The position numbers and the translations under genes are program-made. DNA of 64,000 bases from Kosakonia sp. BYX6 (lineage in GTDB: Bacteria > Pseudomonadota > Gammaproteobacteria > Enterobacterales > Enterobacteriaceae): positions 2,080,406-2,144,405 of the forward strand of contig NZ_CP151800.1 of NCBI RefSeq assembly GCF_038449125.1. Reading direction: 5' to 3'. Shown piece by piece: positions 37,879 to 46,619 of the stretch. The stretch's first letter is position 1; each line of letters begins with the position of its first letter. The notes under the pieces are model-generated. The model made no database searches. It had not been told where the DNA came from and saw only the letters and a program-made list of their open reading frames with translations.

Positions 37879-38918
37879 CCGATACGCTCGCCCGCGCGCC
37901 CGCTATTGTTCGCCTGAATACATTGCCGGATGCCTTCTGGCAAAACGTGATGGCAACTCCTTGGCGTTACGATCTTTTTACGCTGCTGCGCCGCGTAGAC
38001 GCGCGCGGCGGTGAACGTTATCCGCTGGGACGCGCGCCCTTGCCGCGTTTTGAGTCTCTGCGTATTGGTCAGAAACCGTCGCTGGGTTTTGCCCCCTCGA
38101 CACTGGCGGGCGTTCGCAAACGTGAGAACTCGTCGCTGTACGATGTGTCGATCCTGAGTTTTGGTCTGTTTGGCCCCAACGGCCCGCTGCCGGTTCACCT
38201 GACGGAATACGCCAGTGAGCGTATCGATCATCATCAGGATGACAGCCTGAGCGCCTTCGCGGATGTGTTTCATCACCGGCTGACGATGCTTTTTTATCGC
38301 GCCTGGGCGGATGCGCAACCGACGGTATCGCTCGACAGGCAGGACAACAACCGCTTCGAACAATACATCGCTTCGCTGATTGGCATGGGGCAACCGGGGC
38401 AACTGGAGAAAGGCAGCCTTAGCGCACATTCACGCTTTGCCGTCGCAGGGCATTTAACCCGCAATGGCCGCGATCCGGAAGGGTTGGCGAAGATCCTGCG
38501 CGGTTACTTCAATGTGCCGGTAAACATCGTGGAAAACGTCCCGCAATGGATGCCGCTTAGCCCGCGCGAGCGTGCGCGTCTGCAAGGTGGACGACACGCG
38601 CCACGTCTTGGGCAGTCCGCTTTTCTTGGTGAGGCGGTTCGTGATGTTTGCCATAAATTTCGCATCGACATCGGCCCGCTTCCCGCAGAAACCTACCGGC
38701 GTTTTATGCCGGGTGAAAAATATGTCATCGCGCTTCGCGACTGGGTGCGCCAGTATCTGGGCATCGAGTACCAATGGGCGGTGCGTGTGATTTTGCGCAG
38801 CGAAGATGTCGCGGGCGCAGCGCTGGGTGGCGATAGCCGCCTGGGGTATAGCGCCTGGTTGGGAGCACAGCCGCAGCCAGAAGCGCGTGGAGATTTGGTT
38901 TTCAGCCCGGAGGGGTGA
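37875..38918 (+). CDS. tssG: T6SS baseplate protein TssG
   Basis: TssG (VasB/ImpH) completes the baseplate wedge with TssE, TssF and TssK. The 347-residue protein includes the family stretches FWQNVMATPWRYDLFTLLRR, SILSFGLFGPNGPLPVHLTEY, the FHHRLTMLFYRAWADAQP helix and LPAETYRRFMPGEKY. The start overlaps tssF. It is followed by an ERIC element, which separates it from the clpV gene. Confidence 0.94.
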   Translation: MTDTLARAPAIVRLNTLPDAFWQNVMATPWRYDLFTLLRRVDARGGERYPLGRAPLPRFESLRIGQKPSLGFAPSTLAGVRKRENSSLYDVSILSFGLFGPNGPLPVHLTEYASERIDHHQDDSLSAFADVFHHRLTMLFYRAWADAQPTVSLDRQDNNRFEQYIASLIGMGQPGQLEKGSLSAHSRFAVAGHLTRNGRDPEGLAKILRGYFNVPVNIVENVPQWMPLSPRERARLQGGRHAPRLGQSAFLGEAVRDVCHKFRIDIGPLPAETYRRFMPGEKYVIALRDWVRQYLGIEYQWAVRVILRSEDVAGAALGGDSRLGYSAWLGAQPQPEARGDLVFSPEG

Positions 38919-38949
38919 CCTTCGATTTAGACCCTTATCTGACGTATGC

Positions 38950-39066
38950 ACAAATCATTCGAGTTGCATCGCGGCGGCAAGCCGGTGTATCCCCAGGAGC
39001 TTACTGAAGTAAATGACTGGGGTGCGCTGGCGTAGCCAACAAAGAGGCGGCTCGAAGGATGAAGTG
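38950..39066. repeat. ERIC (IRU) repeat element
   Basis: The central part at about 38986-39028 closely follows the ERIC consensus: ATCCCCAGGAGCTTAC, then AAGTAAATGACTGGGGTG. Flanking sequence (ATTCGAGTTGCATCGCGGCGG at left in part, GTAGCCAACAAAGAGGCGGC at right) and inverted ends (38951 and 39051-39066) extend it to about 117 bases. ERIC elements are non-coding, mobile palindromic repeats of Enterobacterales, transcribed as part of neighbouring messages. Confidence 0.85.
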
Positions 39067-39095
39067 CAAATTAATTATGAATAACGGAAGAACTC

Positions 39096-41714
39096 ATGTC
39101 AGAAATCAGCCGCGCCGTATTATTCGGCAAACTCGACACACTGCTATTCACCTCGCTGGAAAGCGCCACTGCGTTTTGCAAATTGCGGGGCAACCCTTAT
39201 GTAGAGCTGGTTCACTGGTTGCATCAGTTGATGCAACAGACGGACGGCGACCTGCAACAGGTGATTCGTCACTTTTCCCTGGATGAAGAAGCGCTGACCC
39301 GCGATATCGTCGCGGCGCTGGATAAACTGCCACGCGGCGCAAGCTCGGTGTCGGATCTGTCGGAACATATCGATACGGCCGTTGAACGCGCCTGGGTCTA
39401 CGGCTCGCTCAAATTTGGCGTTACGCGCATTCGTGGCGGCCATCTGCTGGCCGGGATCCTCAAAACCTGGAGCCTTGCCAACGTCCTGAAAGGCATTTCG
39501 CCGCAGTTTGAACGGGTCAGTGCCGATGCGCTGTTGGACGGTTTCGACACCATTTTCGCTAACAGCAAAGAGACACAGCAGTCGACCACGGCGCTGAACG
39601 ACAACAACGGCGTTACCGCACCGCAGCAGCAGGGTACGCTGGCGCAATATGGGCAGGATCTGACAGCGCGCGCGCGTGACGGGAAAATTGACCCGGTTGT
39701 CGGGCGCGACGAAGAGATCCGCCAGATGGTCGATATTCTGATGCGTCGTCGCCAGAACAACCCACTACTGACCGGTGAAGCGGGCGTCGGTAAAACGGCG
39801 GTTGTTGAAGGTTTGGCCCTGCGCATTGCGGCGGGCGATGTCCCGGAGCCGTTGACTGATGTGCAACTGTGGCTGCTCGATATCGGTATGTTGCAAGCGG
39901 GCGCTGGCATGAAAGGCGAGTTCGAAGCGCGTTTGCAATCACTGATTAACGAAGTGCAATCCAGCCCGACGCCGATCATTTTGTTTATCGATGAAATCCA
40001 TACGCTGATTGGTGCCGGTGGGCAGCAGGGCACAGGCGACGCCGCCAACTTGCTAAAACCGGCGCTGGCGCGTGGGCAATTGCGCACCATCGGGGCAACG
40101 ACCTGGGCAGAATACAAAAAATACATCGAGAAAGATCCGGCGCTGACCCGCCGTTTCCAGACCGTACAGGTGGCTGAGCCTGACGAAGAAAAAGCAGTGC
40201 TGATGCTACGCAGCACCGTCTCCGCGCTGGAAAAACATCACCGCGTGCTGTTGCTGGATGAAGCGGTGGTTGCTGCCGTAAAACTTTCGCATCGCTACAT
40301 TCCGGCGCGCCAATTACCGGACAAAGCCGTCGCGCTGCTGGATACCGCCTGCGCACGCGTGGCGGTCAGCCTCAGCTCTCCACCGCCGCAACTGGAAGAT
40401 TGCCTGCACCGTATTGCCGGGCTGGATGTGGAAATCGAGATCGCTAATCGCGAAGCAAAAGTGGCGGTAGGCGATGGCGAACGCGTGGTGAAATTACAGG
40501 CTGAGCTGGAACAACTCGGCGTGCAGCGCGATGAACTGACGCAGTGCTGGGAGCAGGAGCAGGTGCTGGTTGACGAAATTATCGCGCTGCGTGCGCAGTT
40601 GCATACCTCTCCGGAAGAGACGCTGGCGGATCTGCGCGAGGCGCTAACGCAGAAACAGGCTGCGCTGCGGGCGTTGCAGGGCGATGCGCCGCTGCTGTTT
40701 ACCTCGGTGGATGCCAATGTGGTCGCCGCCGTAGTTTCCGACTGGACCGGCATTCCGCTGGGGCGGATGGTGAAAAATGAAATCGACGCAGTGCTGAAAT
40801 TGGCCGACACGCTCAATGAGCGCGTTATCGGCCAGCGCCACGGCCTGGAATTGATCGCCAAACGTGTTCGCACCTCGCGCGCGCGCCTTGACGATCCAAA
40901 CAAACCGGTTGGCGTGTTTATGCTCTGCGGCCCGTCCGGCGTGGGTAAAACGGAAACCGCGCTGGCGCTGGCCGAATCGCTGTACGGCGGCGAGCAGAAT
41001 GTCATCACCATCAATATGAGCGAGTTCCAGGAAGCGCATACGGTCTCCACGCTGAAAGGCGCGCCGCCGGGCTACGTGGGTTACGGCGAAGGCGGCGTGT
41101 TGACCGAAGCGGTGCGCCGCCGTCCTTACAGCGTAGTGCTGCTGGATGAAATCGAAAAAGCGCACCCGGATGTGCATGAAATCTTCTTCCAGGTGTTCGA
41201 TAAAGGCTGGATGGAAGACGGCGAAGGCCGCCATATTGATTTTCGCAATACCATTATCATTTTGACGTCCAACGTCGGCACCGAACTGATCACCGGCATG
41301 TGCGCGGATCCTGACTTGATGCCGGAACCGGACGCTTTGCGCGACGTGCTGCGCCCGCCGCTGTTGCAGGTTTTCCCGCCAGCGCTGCTGGGGCGTTTGC
41401 TGGTGGTGCCTTACTACCCGCTCAGCGACGAGATGCTGGCGCTGATCGTGCGATTGCAGCTTAAACGCATTCAGCGTCGACTTGCGGATAACCACGGCAT
41501 TGTCTCGGAAGTGGATGACAGTGTGGTCGAGCAAATCGTTGCGCGCTGTACGGAAGTTGAATCGGGCGGCCGTATGGTGGACGCCATCCTTACGAATACC
41601 TTGCTGCCGTTAATGAGCCAGCTATTGCTCGACGCCAGCGCGCGCGACGAGCAATATAAGCGCTTACGCGTCACGTTTGAGCAGGGTGAGTTTCACTGTC
41701 AGTTTGCGGCGTAA
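39096..41714 (+). CDS. clpV: T6SS ATPase TssH (ClpV)
   Basis: ClpV is the AAA+ unfoldase that takes apart the contracted sheath so that TssB/TssC can be reused. It has 872 residues. The N-domain (about 1-155) binds TssC. The first ATPase domain has Walker A GEAGVGKT at 227-234 and the VVGRDEEIRQ lead-in, a coiled-coil middle domain lies around 420-530, and the second ATPase domain has Walker A GPSGVGKTE near 611 and Walker B VVLLDEIEKAHPDVH. The N-domain and this location separate it from the general chaperone ClpB. It is downstream of an ERIC element and 26 bases before the kinase gene. Confidence 0.95.
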   Translation: MSEISRAVLFGKLDTLLFTSLESATAFCKLRGNPYVELVHWLHQLMQQTDGDLQQVIRHFSLDEEALTRDIVAALDKLPRGASSVSDLSEHIDTAVERAWVYGSLKFGVTRIRGGHLLAGILKTWSLANVLKGISPQFERVSADALLDGFDTIFANSKETQQSTTALNDNNGVTAPQQQGTLAQYGQDLTARARDGKIDPVVGRDEEIRQMVDILMRRRQNNPLLTGEAGVGKTAVVEGLALRIAAGDVPEPLTDVQLWLLDIGMLQAGAGMKGEFEARLQSLINEVQSSPTPIILFIDEIHTLIGAGGQQGTGDAANLLKPALARGQLRTIGATTWAEYKKYIEKDPALTRRFQTVQVAEPDEEKAVLMLRSTVSALEKHHRVLLLDEAVVAAVKLSHRYIPARQLPDKAVALLDTACARVAVSLSSPPPQLEDCLHRIAGLDVEIEIANREAKVAVGDGERVVKLQAELEQLGVQRDELTQCWEQEQVLVDEIIALRAQLHTSPEETLADLREALTQKQAALRALQGDAPLLFTSVDANVVAAVVSDWTGIPLGRMVKNEIDAVLKLADTLNERVIGQRHGLELIAKRVRTSRARLDDPNKPVGVFMLCGPSGVGKTETALALAESLYGGEQNVITINMSEFQEAHTVSTLKGAPPGYVGYGEGGVLTEAVRRRPYSVVLLDEIEKAHPDVHEIFFQVFDKGWMEDGEGRHIDFRNTIIILTSNVGTELITGMCADPDLMPEPDALRDVLRPPLLQVFPPALLGRLLVVPYYPLSDEMLALIVRLQLKRIQRRLADNHGIVSEVDDSVVEQIVARCTEVESGGRMVDAILTNTLLPLMSQLLLDASARDEQYKRLRVTFEQGEFHCQFAA

Positions 41715-41740
41715 AGCCATTATCAAGAGAGTTTTCCAAT

Positions 41741-43198
41741 ATGACGGATCACGATAACAACCGGAGTGTACCGAACGCGCTGCCACCGGGATATCGCTTC
41801 AACGAGTTCGAAATCAAAGAAGTGATCGGTGGTGGGGGTTTTGGCATCGTCTATCGCGCCTGGGATCACCAGCTTGAGCGAACCATCGCGATTAAAGAAT
41901 TTATGCCCTCTTCGCTGGCAGTCCGCAACGACGACATGACGCTGGTGCTGCGCAGCGAGCGTTTCAGCAAAGCGTTTACCGCCGGGCTGAACAGCTTTAT
42001 CCAGGAAGCCCGCTTGCTGGCACGCTTTAACCATCCGAACCTGTTGCATGTGCTGCGTTTTTGGGTGCAGAACGACACCGCTTATATGGGCACGGTATTT
42101 TACAGCGGTACGACGCTTTCGCGCCTGCGCGAGAAGAACCCGGCGCAGATCAACGAAGTGTGGATCCGCCGTATGCTGCCAATGCTGCTGGGCGCTATCA
42201 AAACTATTCACGACGAAGGTTATCTCCACCGCGACATCTCGCTGGATAATATTCAGATTCAGGAAAATGGCTTGCCAGTACTGTTGGACTTTGGTTCGGC
42301 GCGTCGCAGCATCGGTTCGGTGTCTGACGAAACCGAAACCATGCTTCGCCCTGGCTATGCGCCGATTGAACAATATACCGATGACAACGAAAGCGAGCAG
42401 GGGCCGTGGACCGATATTTACGCCCTCGGCGCGGTGCTGCATACCTTAATCATCGGTTCGCCGCCGCCGGTCAGCGTGGTGCGCAGTATTCAGGACACCT
42501 ATGTGCCGTTGACGCAGCGCGGTCTGCCGGGTTACTCCGTGTCGTTGTTGCAGGCTGTCGATCGCGCGCTGGCGCTGAAAATGGAAGATCGCCCGCAATC
42601 CGTGGATGAATTCGCCGCGATGATTGAGATGCCCGTCGCAGGTATTGATGATGTGATGAATGTGAAACAGCCAGGCACCATGCTGGTTCCGGTGGAAGAA
42701 ACCCCGGAAAAAGTGGAAGTGGCAGGTTGGCAGCGTTACAAAGTGCCTGGTCTGGTGGCGGCTGGCGTGATCGTCGGGCTGATTGCCGGTGGCATGTTGT
42801 TCAGTGGCAGTTCTGAGTCTGGGAATGAAACGGCAGAGACAGCCAGCAACACTCAGCCGGAGCAGCAGTCCAATGCACCTGCTGAACCGCCGCGCCAGCG
42901 AGAGCAGGAAGTGCCGGCTGAGCAATCCGCAACGCCTGCTCAGGCACAGAATGAGAATGCGACGCCAGTCGCCACGCAAGCGGCGGTCGCGCAAATATTT
43001 ATCCGTATGAATGAGGGTGAAAAGCTGACGCTTAATGGCGAAAGCCAGTCCGTTTCGCCTGCCACTAATGGTTTCGCTTCGTTGAAGCTACAACCGGGTC
43101 GCTACGAGCTGGTACTGCAAGGCAACGGCCAGACGCGCAGCCAGACGGTTACTATCGCCAGCCCTGGCACCTGGCTGATTAACCCACAACCGCAATAG
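41741..43198 (+). CDS. ppkA: T6SS-associated Ser/Thr protein kinase (PpkA type)
   Basis: This is a membrane-anchored Hanks-type kinase that should phosphorylate the FHA protein to start T6SS assembly. The kinase domain (about 20-285) has the Gly loop GGGGFGIVY, Lys52 in IAIKEF, the catalytic loop HRD165ISLDN170 and D183FG, so it looks active. A single membrane segment lies near 331-350 (GLVAAGVIVGLIAGGMLF), then a Gln/Pro/Ala-rich spacer and a PEGA-like periplasmic domain (NGFASLKLQPGRYELVLQG). With the phosphatase, FHA gene and tagF it forms a phosphorylation switch. A strong terminator follows. Confidence 0.9.
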   Translation: MTDHDNNRSVPNALPPGYRFNEFEIKEVIGGGGFGIVYRAWDHQLERTIAIKEFMPSSLAVRNDDMTLVLRSERFSKAFTAGLNSFIQEARLLARFNHPNLLHVLRFWVQNDTAYMGTVFYSGTTLSRLREKNPAQINEVWIRRMLPMLLGAIKTIHDEGYLHRDISLDNIQIQENGLPVLLDFGSARRSIGSVSDETETMLRPGYAPIEQYTDDNESEQGPWTDIYALGAVLHTLIIGSPPPVSVVRSIQDTYVPLTQRGLPGYSVSLLQAVDRALALKMEDRPQSVDEFAAMIEMPVAGIDDVMNVKQPGTMLVPVEETPEKVEVAGWQRYKVPGLVAAGVIVGLIAGGMLFSGSSESGNETAETASNTQPEQQSNAPAEPPRQREQEVPAEQSATPAQAQNENATPVATQAAVAQIFIRMNEGEKLTLNGESQSVSPATNGFASLKLQPGRYELVLQGNGQTRSQTVTIASPGTWLINPQPQ

Positions 43199-43230
43199 TC
43201 ATTGTGCCGCCAGGGCATGACTGCCCGGTA

Positions 43231-43259
43231 ACGCGCAGGAGGGTCCGCTTCCTGCGCGT
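43231..43259 (+). terminator. Rho-independent terminator ending the T6SS structural operon
   Basis: A perfect 10-bp stem (ACGCGCAGGA with TCCTGCGCGT), 9-base loop, then ATCATTTTT. It lies about 30 bases after the kinase stop and separates structural genes from the effector cargo. Confidence 0.8.
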
Positions 43260-43344
43260 ATCATTTTTGCATTGCCGCATGGTGCAATGGCTTCTTATTT
43301 CAAAACAACGTTAGTCTCGCCCGACATATTAAAAAGACAGAACT

Positions 43345-43725
43345 ATGAATTTATTAACACACAGTAATCATGGTGGCAGTGAATTTACGTTTGTCGTGTC
43401 TCGCGCAAGTGCACAAGCCGATGATAAGGTCCACACGGTCGCCGCCAGAAAAATACGTGAGCTGGAGATGACATTAACCGACTTTCATCTTGAGTCATCG
43501 CAAATGATGGAAGTGGATGGTAATCCCGCCGTTGAGCTTTTTTATCAATTCAAAAACGACAACCATGTCATTTACCAACGCCAGACAATTATCCTGCTGG
43601 TGGATCCTGCTACGGGCAAAAAAATGGTCAGCTATGTTGGCACCTGCCCAGGCGAATTTAGTGAGTCTTTTCAAAAGCAGTATCAGGAAATAATTCAGAG
43701 TCTTAAATTCCATCGTACGAAATAA
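43345..43725 (+). CDS. DcrB/Eag-like (DUF1795) T6SS chaperone, 5' end frameshifted
   Basis: Eag-type DUF1795 proteins are chaperones that hold the hydrophobic N-termini of T6SS effectors for loading on VgrG. The 126-residue frame has the family middle (EFTFVVSRASA, VDGNPAVELFYQF) and end (YQEIIQSLKF). The usual first 19 residues lie upstream in another frame: ATG 43287 reads MASYFKTTLVSPDILK, and the run of five A at 43331-43335 has one A too many to continue into KDRTMNLLTH. The second Eag gene here (54883) shows that this N-terminal stretch belongs (WQDTSMTLL). The gene may therefore be inactive, or start weakly at ATG 43345. It lies 54 bases before vgrG1. Confidence 0.7.
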   Translation: MNLLTHSNHGGSEFTFVVSRASAQADDKVHTVAARKIRELEMTLTDFHLESSQMMEVDGNPAVELFYQFKNDNHVIYQRQTIILLVDPATGKKMVSYVGTCPGEFSESFQKQYQEIIQSLKFHRTK

Positions 43726-43779
43726 TTGTGCGGTATCAGGTTCGTATTTCCACGACAAAGGTTTATTAAGGATCGAATC

Positions 43780-46023
43780 ATGCAGGATAGGATCACGGTC
43801 AGGCTGCCGGTAGAGGGCCTGCTTTTCTGGAAACTCTCCGGGCGCGAGGCGCTGTCGGAGCCGTTCACGCTGGCGCTGACCGTGCTGGGCACGGATGCGC
43901 GTCTTGACCGCAGTAAGCTGCTGGGCCAGCCGGTGACGGTGAACATTCCCGCGCAGGGGCTGACCGGCAGCAGCCGGTATCTCAACGGTAAAATCACCCG
44001 CGTTGCGGTCAGCGCCACCGAGCTTTCCGGCACGCGCTACGCGGTGTACCGGCTGACGGTGGAGCCGGATGTCTGGCCGATGAAGCGCGACCGCAACCTG
44101 CGCATCTTCCAGGGGCAGACGGCTCCGCAGATAGTCAAGACGCTGCTCGGCGAATACCTGGTCAACACCGAGGACAGGCTGACGGGCAGCTACCGGGTGT
44201 GGGACTACTGCGTCCAGTACCAGGAATCGAGCCTGGACTTCATCAGCCGCCTGATGGAGCTTGAAGGCATCGCTTACCATTTCCGCCACGAGGCCGACCG
44301 TCACATTATGGTGCTGACGGATGCCGCCAGCGAACACCCGCCCTTCAGCGGCTACGAAACCATCCCCTATCATCAGACTCCCTCCGGCGGCAGCACCGAC
44401 GAGGAAGGCATCAGCCAGTGGGCGCCGGAAGACAGCGTGACACCGGGCATCTACAGCCTCGACGACTACGACTTCCGCAAACCCAATGCCTGGCTGTTCC
44501 AGGCCCGCCAGAATCCCTCCTCACCGCAGCCGGGCAGCATTGATGTCTACGACTGGCCGGGTCGTTTTGTCGAGCACGGCCACGGCGAGTATTACGCGCG
44601 TATCCGCCAGGAGCGCTGGCAGGTGGAGCATCAGCAGATTCAGGCCACGGCAACGGCCATCGGCGTGGCGCCGGGCCACACCTTCGCGCTGTATAACGCC
44701 CCGTTCCTCAGCGACAACGGGGAATACCTGACCACCGAAGCGAACTACTTTTTCGAGGAGAACCGCTACGCCAGCGGCAGCGACAGTGAAACGGTGCACC
44801 GCATCGACTTCACCGTTATTCCGTCATCAGTGGTGTTCCGCCCGGCGGCAGTGACGGCATGGCCGAAAACCTACGGGCCGCAGACAGCGAAAGTGGTGGG
44901 TCCGGAAGGGCAGAGTATCTGGACGGATAAATACGGCCGGGTGAAGGTGAAGTTTCACTGGGACCGTCTGGCGAAGGGCGATGACACCAGTTCGTGCTGG
45001 GTGCGCGTCTCCAGCGCGTGGGCCGGTCAGGGTTTCGGCGGGGTGCAAATCCCGCGCGTCGGGGACGAAGTGGTGATCGATTTCATCAACGGCGACCCGG
45101 ACAGGCCGGTGGTGACCGGGCGCGTGTATAACGAGGCGAGTATGCCGCCGTGGTCATTGCCCGATGATTCAACCCGCATGGGTTTTATGACCCGCAGCAA
45201 AGACGGCAGCAAAGACAACGCCAGCTACCTGTTTTTTGAAGATCGATCAGGCAGCGAATCCGTCGAGCTTCACTCCGAGAAAGACATGAAAGTGTCGGTC
45301 GAGAATGACAAGACAGTGAATGTTGATGGCAACCGCACCACGACGATCCTGAAAGAGCAAAAAGATGACGTCACTGGCGATGGTACTTTTTATTACCGGG
45401 CAAAACACACCACGACGGTGGATGATGCGGAAACCACCACCTTCAATAACAGCCAGACGGAAACCATTAAGAATGGACGCACGCTGAATATTACCAGCGG
45501 CGGCGATGTAGTTAATGTTAAAGGTGGGCGCATTACTGACATTGAAGGTACGGAGCTACACCATGTTACTGAATTGGTAACGGAAAAATATGATAGTGGC
45601 CAGATGAAAACAATTGTGTCTGGCGGTAAGGTAGAAACTATCGATGGTGGTGTTACGGTAGATGTGAATAGCGGAAATTGGACACAAAATGTTAATGCAG
45701 GAACGATAACAATTTACAGCCCGAATGTAATAACCATAAAAAGTAAAAGTAAGGTAAGCATTGACGTTCCCTTTATGGAATCCCGGGCATCTTCTCATAA
45801 AGAAAGTTTCGTAGGTAACAACTTCAGTATGACTATCGCATCGGAAAGCATTACTGGTGTTTCAGCTTCGCGAACTGGCGTTTCGCTTGCTCACAGTAAT
45901 GTATCTGTTTCACACAATACCTTCGGCTATAGTAATAAGGCTATGGAGATTAAAAAAATTGTGACGGTTGTAAAATCTGGCGGATTATCGATGTCATCTA
46001 AGTTGTTAACTTTATTTTTATGA
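43780..46023 (+). CDS. vgrG: T6SS spike protein VgrG (first copy)
   Basis: VgrG trimers form the spike tip of the T6SS and carry effectors. The 747-residue protein has the gp27-like part (SGREALSEPFTLALTVLG), the gp5 OB-fold (YGRVKVKFHWDR, SAWAGQGFGGVQIPRVGDEV) and a beta-helix needle (VNVDGNRTTTILKEQKDDV, then repeats around TVNV and GG-V). From about residue 650 the sequence is Ser/Val-rich without a known toxin motif (NNFSMTIASESITGV). The start is ATG 43780 behind AAGGA; a longer frame from 43726 is not needed. The first 460 residues are nearly identical to vgrG2. A small membrane protein gene follows. Confidence 0.94.
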   Translation: MQDRITVRLPVEGLLFWKLSGREALSEPFTLALTVLGTDARLDRSKLLGQPVTVNIPAQGLTGSSRYLNGKITRVAVSATELSGTRYAVYRLTVEPDVWPMKRDRNLRIFQGQTAPQIVKTLLGEYLVNTEDRLTGSYRVWDYCVQYQESSLDFISRLMELEGIAYHFRHEADRHIMVLTDAASEHPPFSGYETIPYHQTPSGGSTDEEGISQWAPEDSVTPGIYSLDDYDFRKPNAWLFQARQNPSSPQPGSIDVYDWPGRFVEHGHGEYYARIRQERWQVEHQQIQATATAIGVAPGHTFALYNAPFLSDNGEYLTTEANYFFEENRYASGSDSETVHRIDFTVIPSSVVFRPAAVTAWPKTYGPQTAKVVGPEGQSIWTDKYGRVKVKFHWDRLAKGDDTSSCWVRVSSAWAGQGFGGVQIPRVGDEVVIDFINGDPDRPVVTGRVYNEASMPPWSLPDDSTRMGFMTRSKDGSKDNASYLFFEDRSGSESVELHSEKDMKVSVENDKTVNVDGNRTTTILKEQKDDVTGDGTFYYRAKHTTTVDDAETTTFNNSQTETIKNGRTLNITSGGDVVNVKGGRITDIEGTELHHVTELVTEKYDSGQMKTIVSGGKVETIDGGVTVDVNSGNWTQNVNAGTITIYSPNVITIKSKSKVSIDVPFMESRASSHKESFVGNNFSMTIASESITGVSASRTGVSLAHSNVSVSHNTFGYSNKAMEIKKIVTVVKSGGLSMSSKLLTLFL
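43803..45163 (+). repeat. 1.36-kb direct repeat, copy 1 (vgrG core)
   Basis: This stretch is near-identical in sequence, with scattered substitutions, to 51697-53057. The offset is 7894 bases. It covers the gp27/gp5 core of both vgrG genes; identity stops abruptly after the codons for PPWSLP. Confidence 0.9.
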
Positions 46024-46037
46024 AGGCAGGTAAAAGA

Positions 46038-46424
46038 ATGGATAATGTTTTTATTATATCGATGATCGTCATTGCACTCGTTTTTGGCGTATTTCCCATG
46101 GCGAGATTTTTATATACGAACGTCTATCCCTATCTCAAAGACGGGTTTTCACAAGATTTTGTTTTGAAAAATGGAATAGCCGCCAATGCAGACATTATTT
46201 ATACATCTCAAACAAGTAGCTGGGATGGCAATAAACCAGTATATCAATTGACGCTTCGATTTATGACCAGAGAGCAAGAGTTGATTGAAGCAACAACTAT
46301 GAAAGCCTTAACCTTTAAAGAAATTGAGCACTTTAAAGAAGGCAGTGGTACAACGATAAAATACGATCCAAAGGATCCAAAGAAAATTGCTATTTATGAT
46401 AAGCCGCTAGTACTTGGAGAGTGA
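46038..46424 (+). CDS. DUF3592-like membrane protein, possible immunity protein
   Basis: This 128-residue protein has an N-terminal membrane anchor (FIISMIVIALVFGVFPMARFLY) and a soluble beta-rich domain (GIAANADIIYTSQTSSWDG, PVYQLTLRFMTREQ, TTIKYDPKDPKKIAIYD) of the DUF3592 type, which is expected on the periplasmic side. It begins 14 bases after vgrG1, as immunity genes often do; whether vgrG1 carries a matching toxin is unclear. ATG 46038 has AGGT upstream; ATG 46020, overlapping the vgrG1 stop, is the alternative. A degraded relative follows at 46642. Confidence 0.65.
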   Translation: MDNVFIISMIVIALVFGVFPMARFLYTNVYPYLKDGFSQDFVLKNGIAANADIIYTSQTSSWDGNKPVYQLTLRFMTREQELIEATTMKALTFKEIEHFKEGSGTTIKYDPKDPKKIAIYDKPLVLGE

Positions 46425-46443
46425 TCTTAATCACGAAATTATC

Positions 46444-46610
46444 ACCCGCGGTGATGATTTCGTTAATATTAAAGATAGGCGTATTACGGATGTTGAAGGT
46501 ACGGTGTTGCACCATGTTACCACAGAATAACCGAGAACCTTGATAACGGTCTTGAAAGTACTATAACAAACAAGAGCGCGAGAAAATATTCTTGGTAGAA
46601 GGCGGTGGTG
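46444..46610 (+). pseudogene. remnant of a vgrG C-terminal needle region
   Basis: From 46450 the frame reads GDDFVNIKDRRITDVEG and then LHHVT, matching vgrG1 GGDVVNVKGGRITDIEG and LHHVT (45508-45570). TAA follows, and after a -1 shift the sense goes on as ITENLDNGLESTIT. No start or upstream vgrG part is present. It is a broken-off copy of an older vgrG. Confidence 0.75.
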
Positions 46611-46619
46611 TGAGTGACA

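Noticed and set aside
46434-46462. Imperfect inverted repeat after the DUF3592-like gene
   Set aside because: One mismatch, no T tract, and it runs into the vgrG remnant, so it is probably fortuitous.
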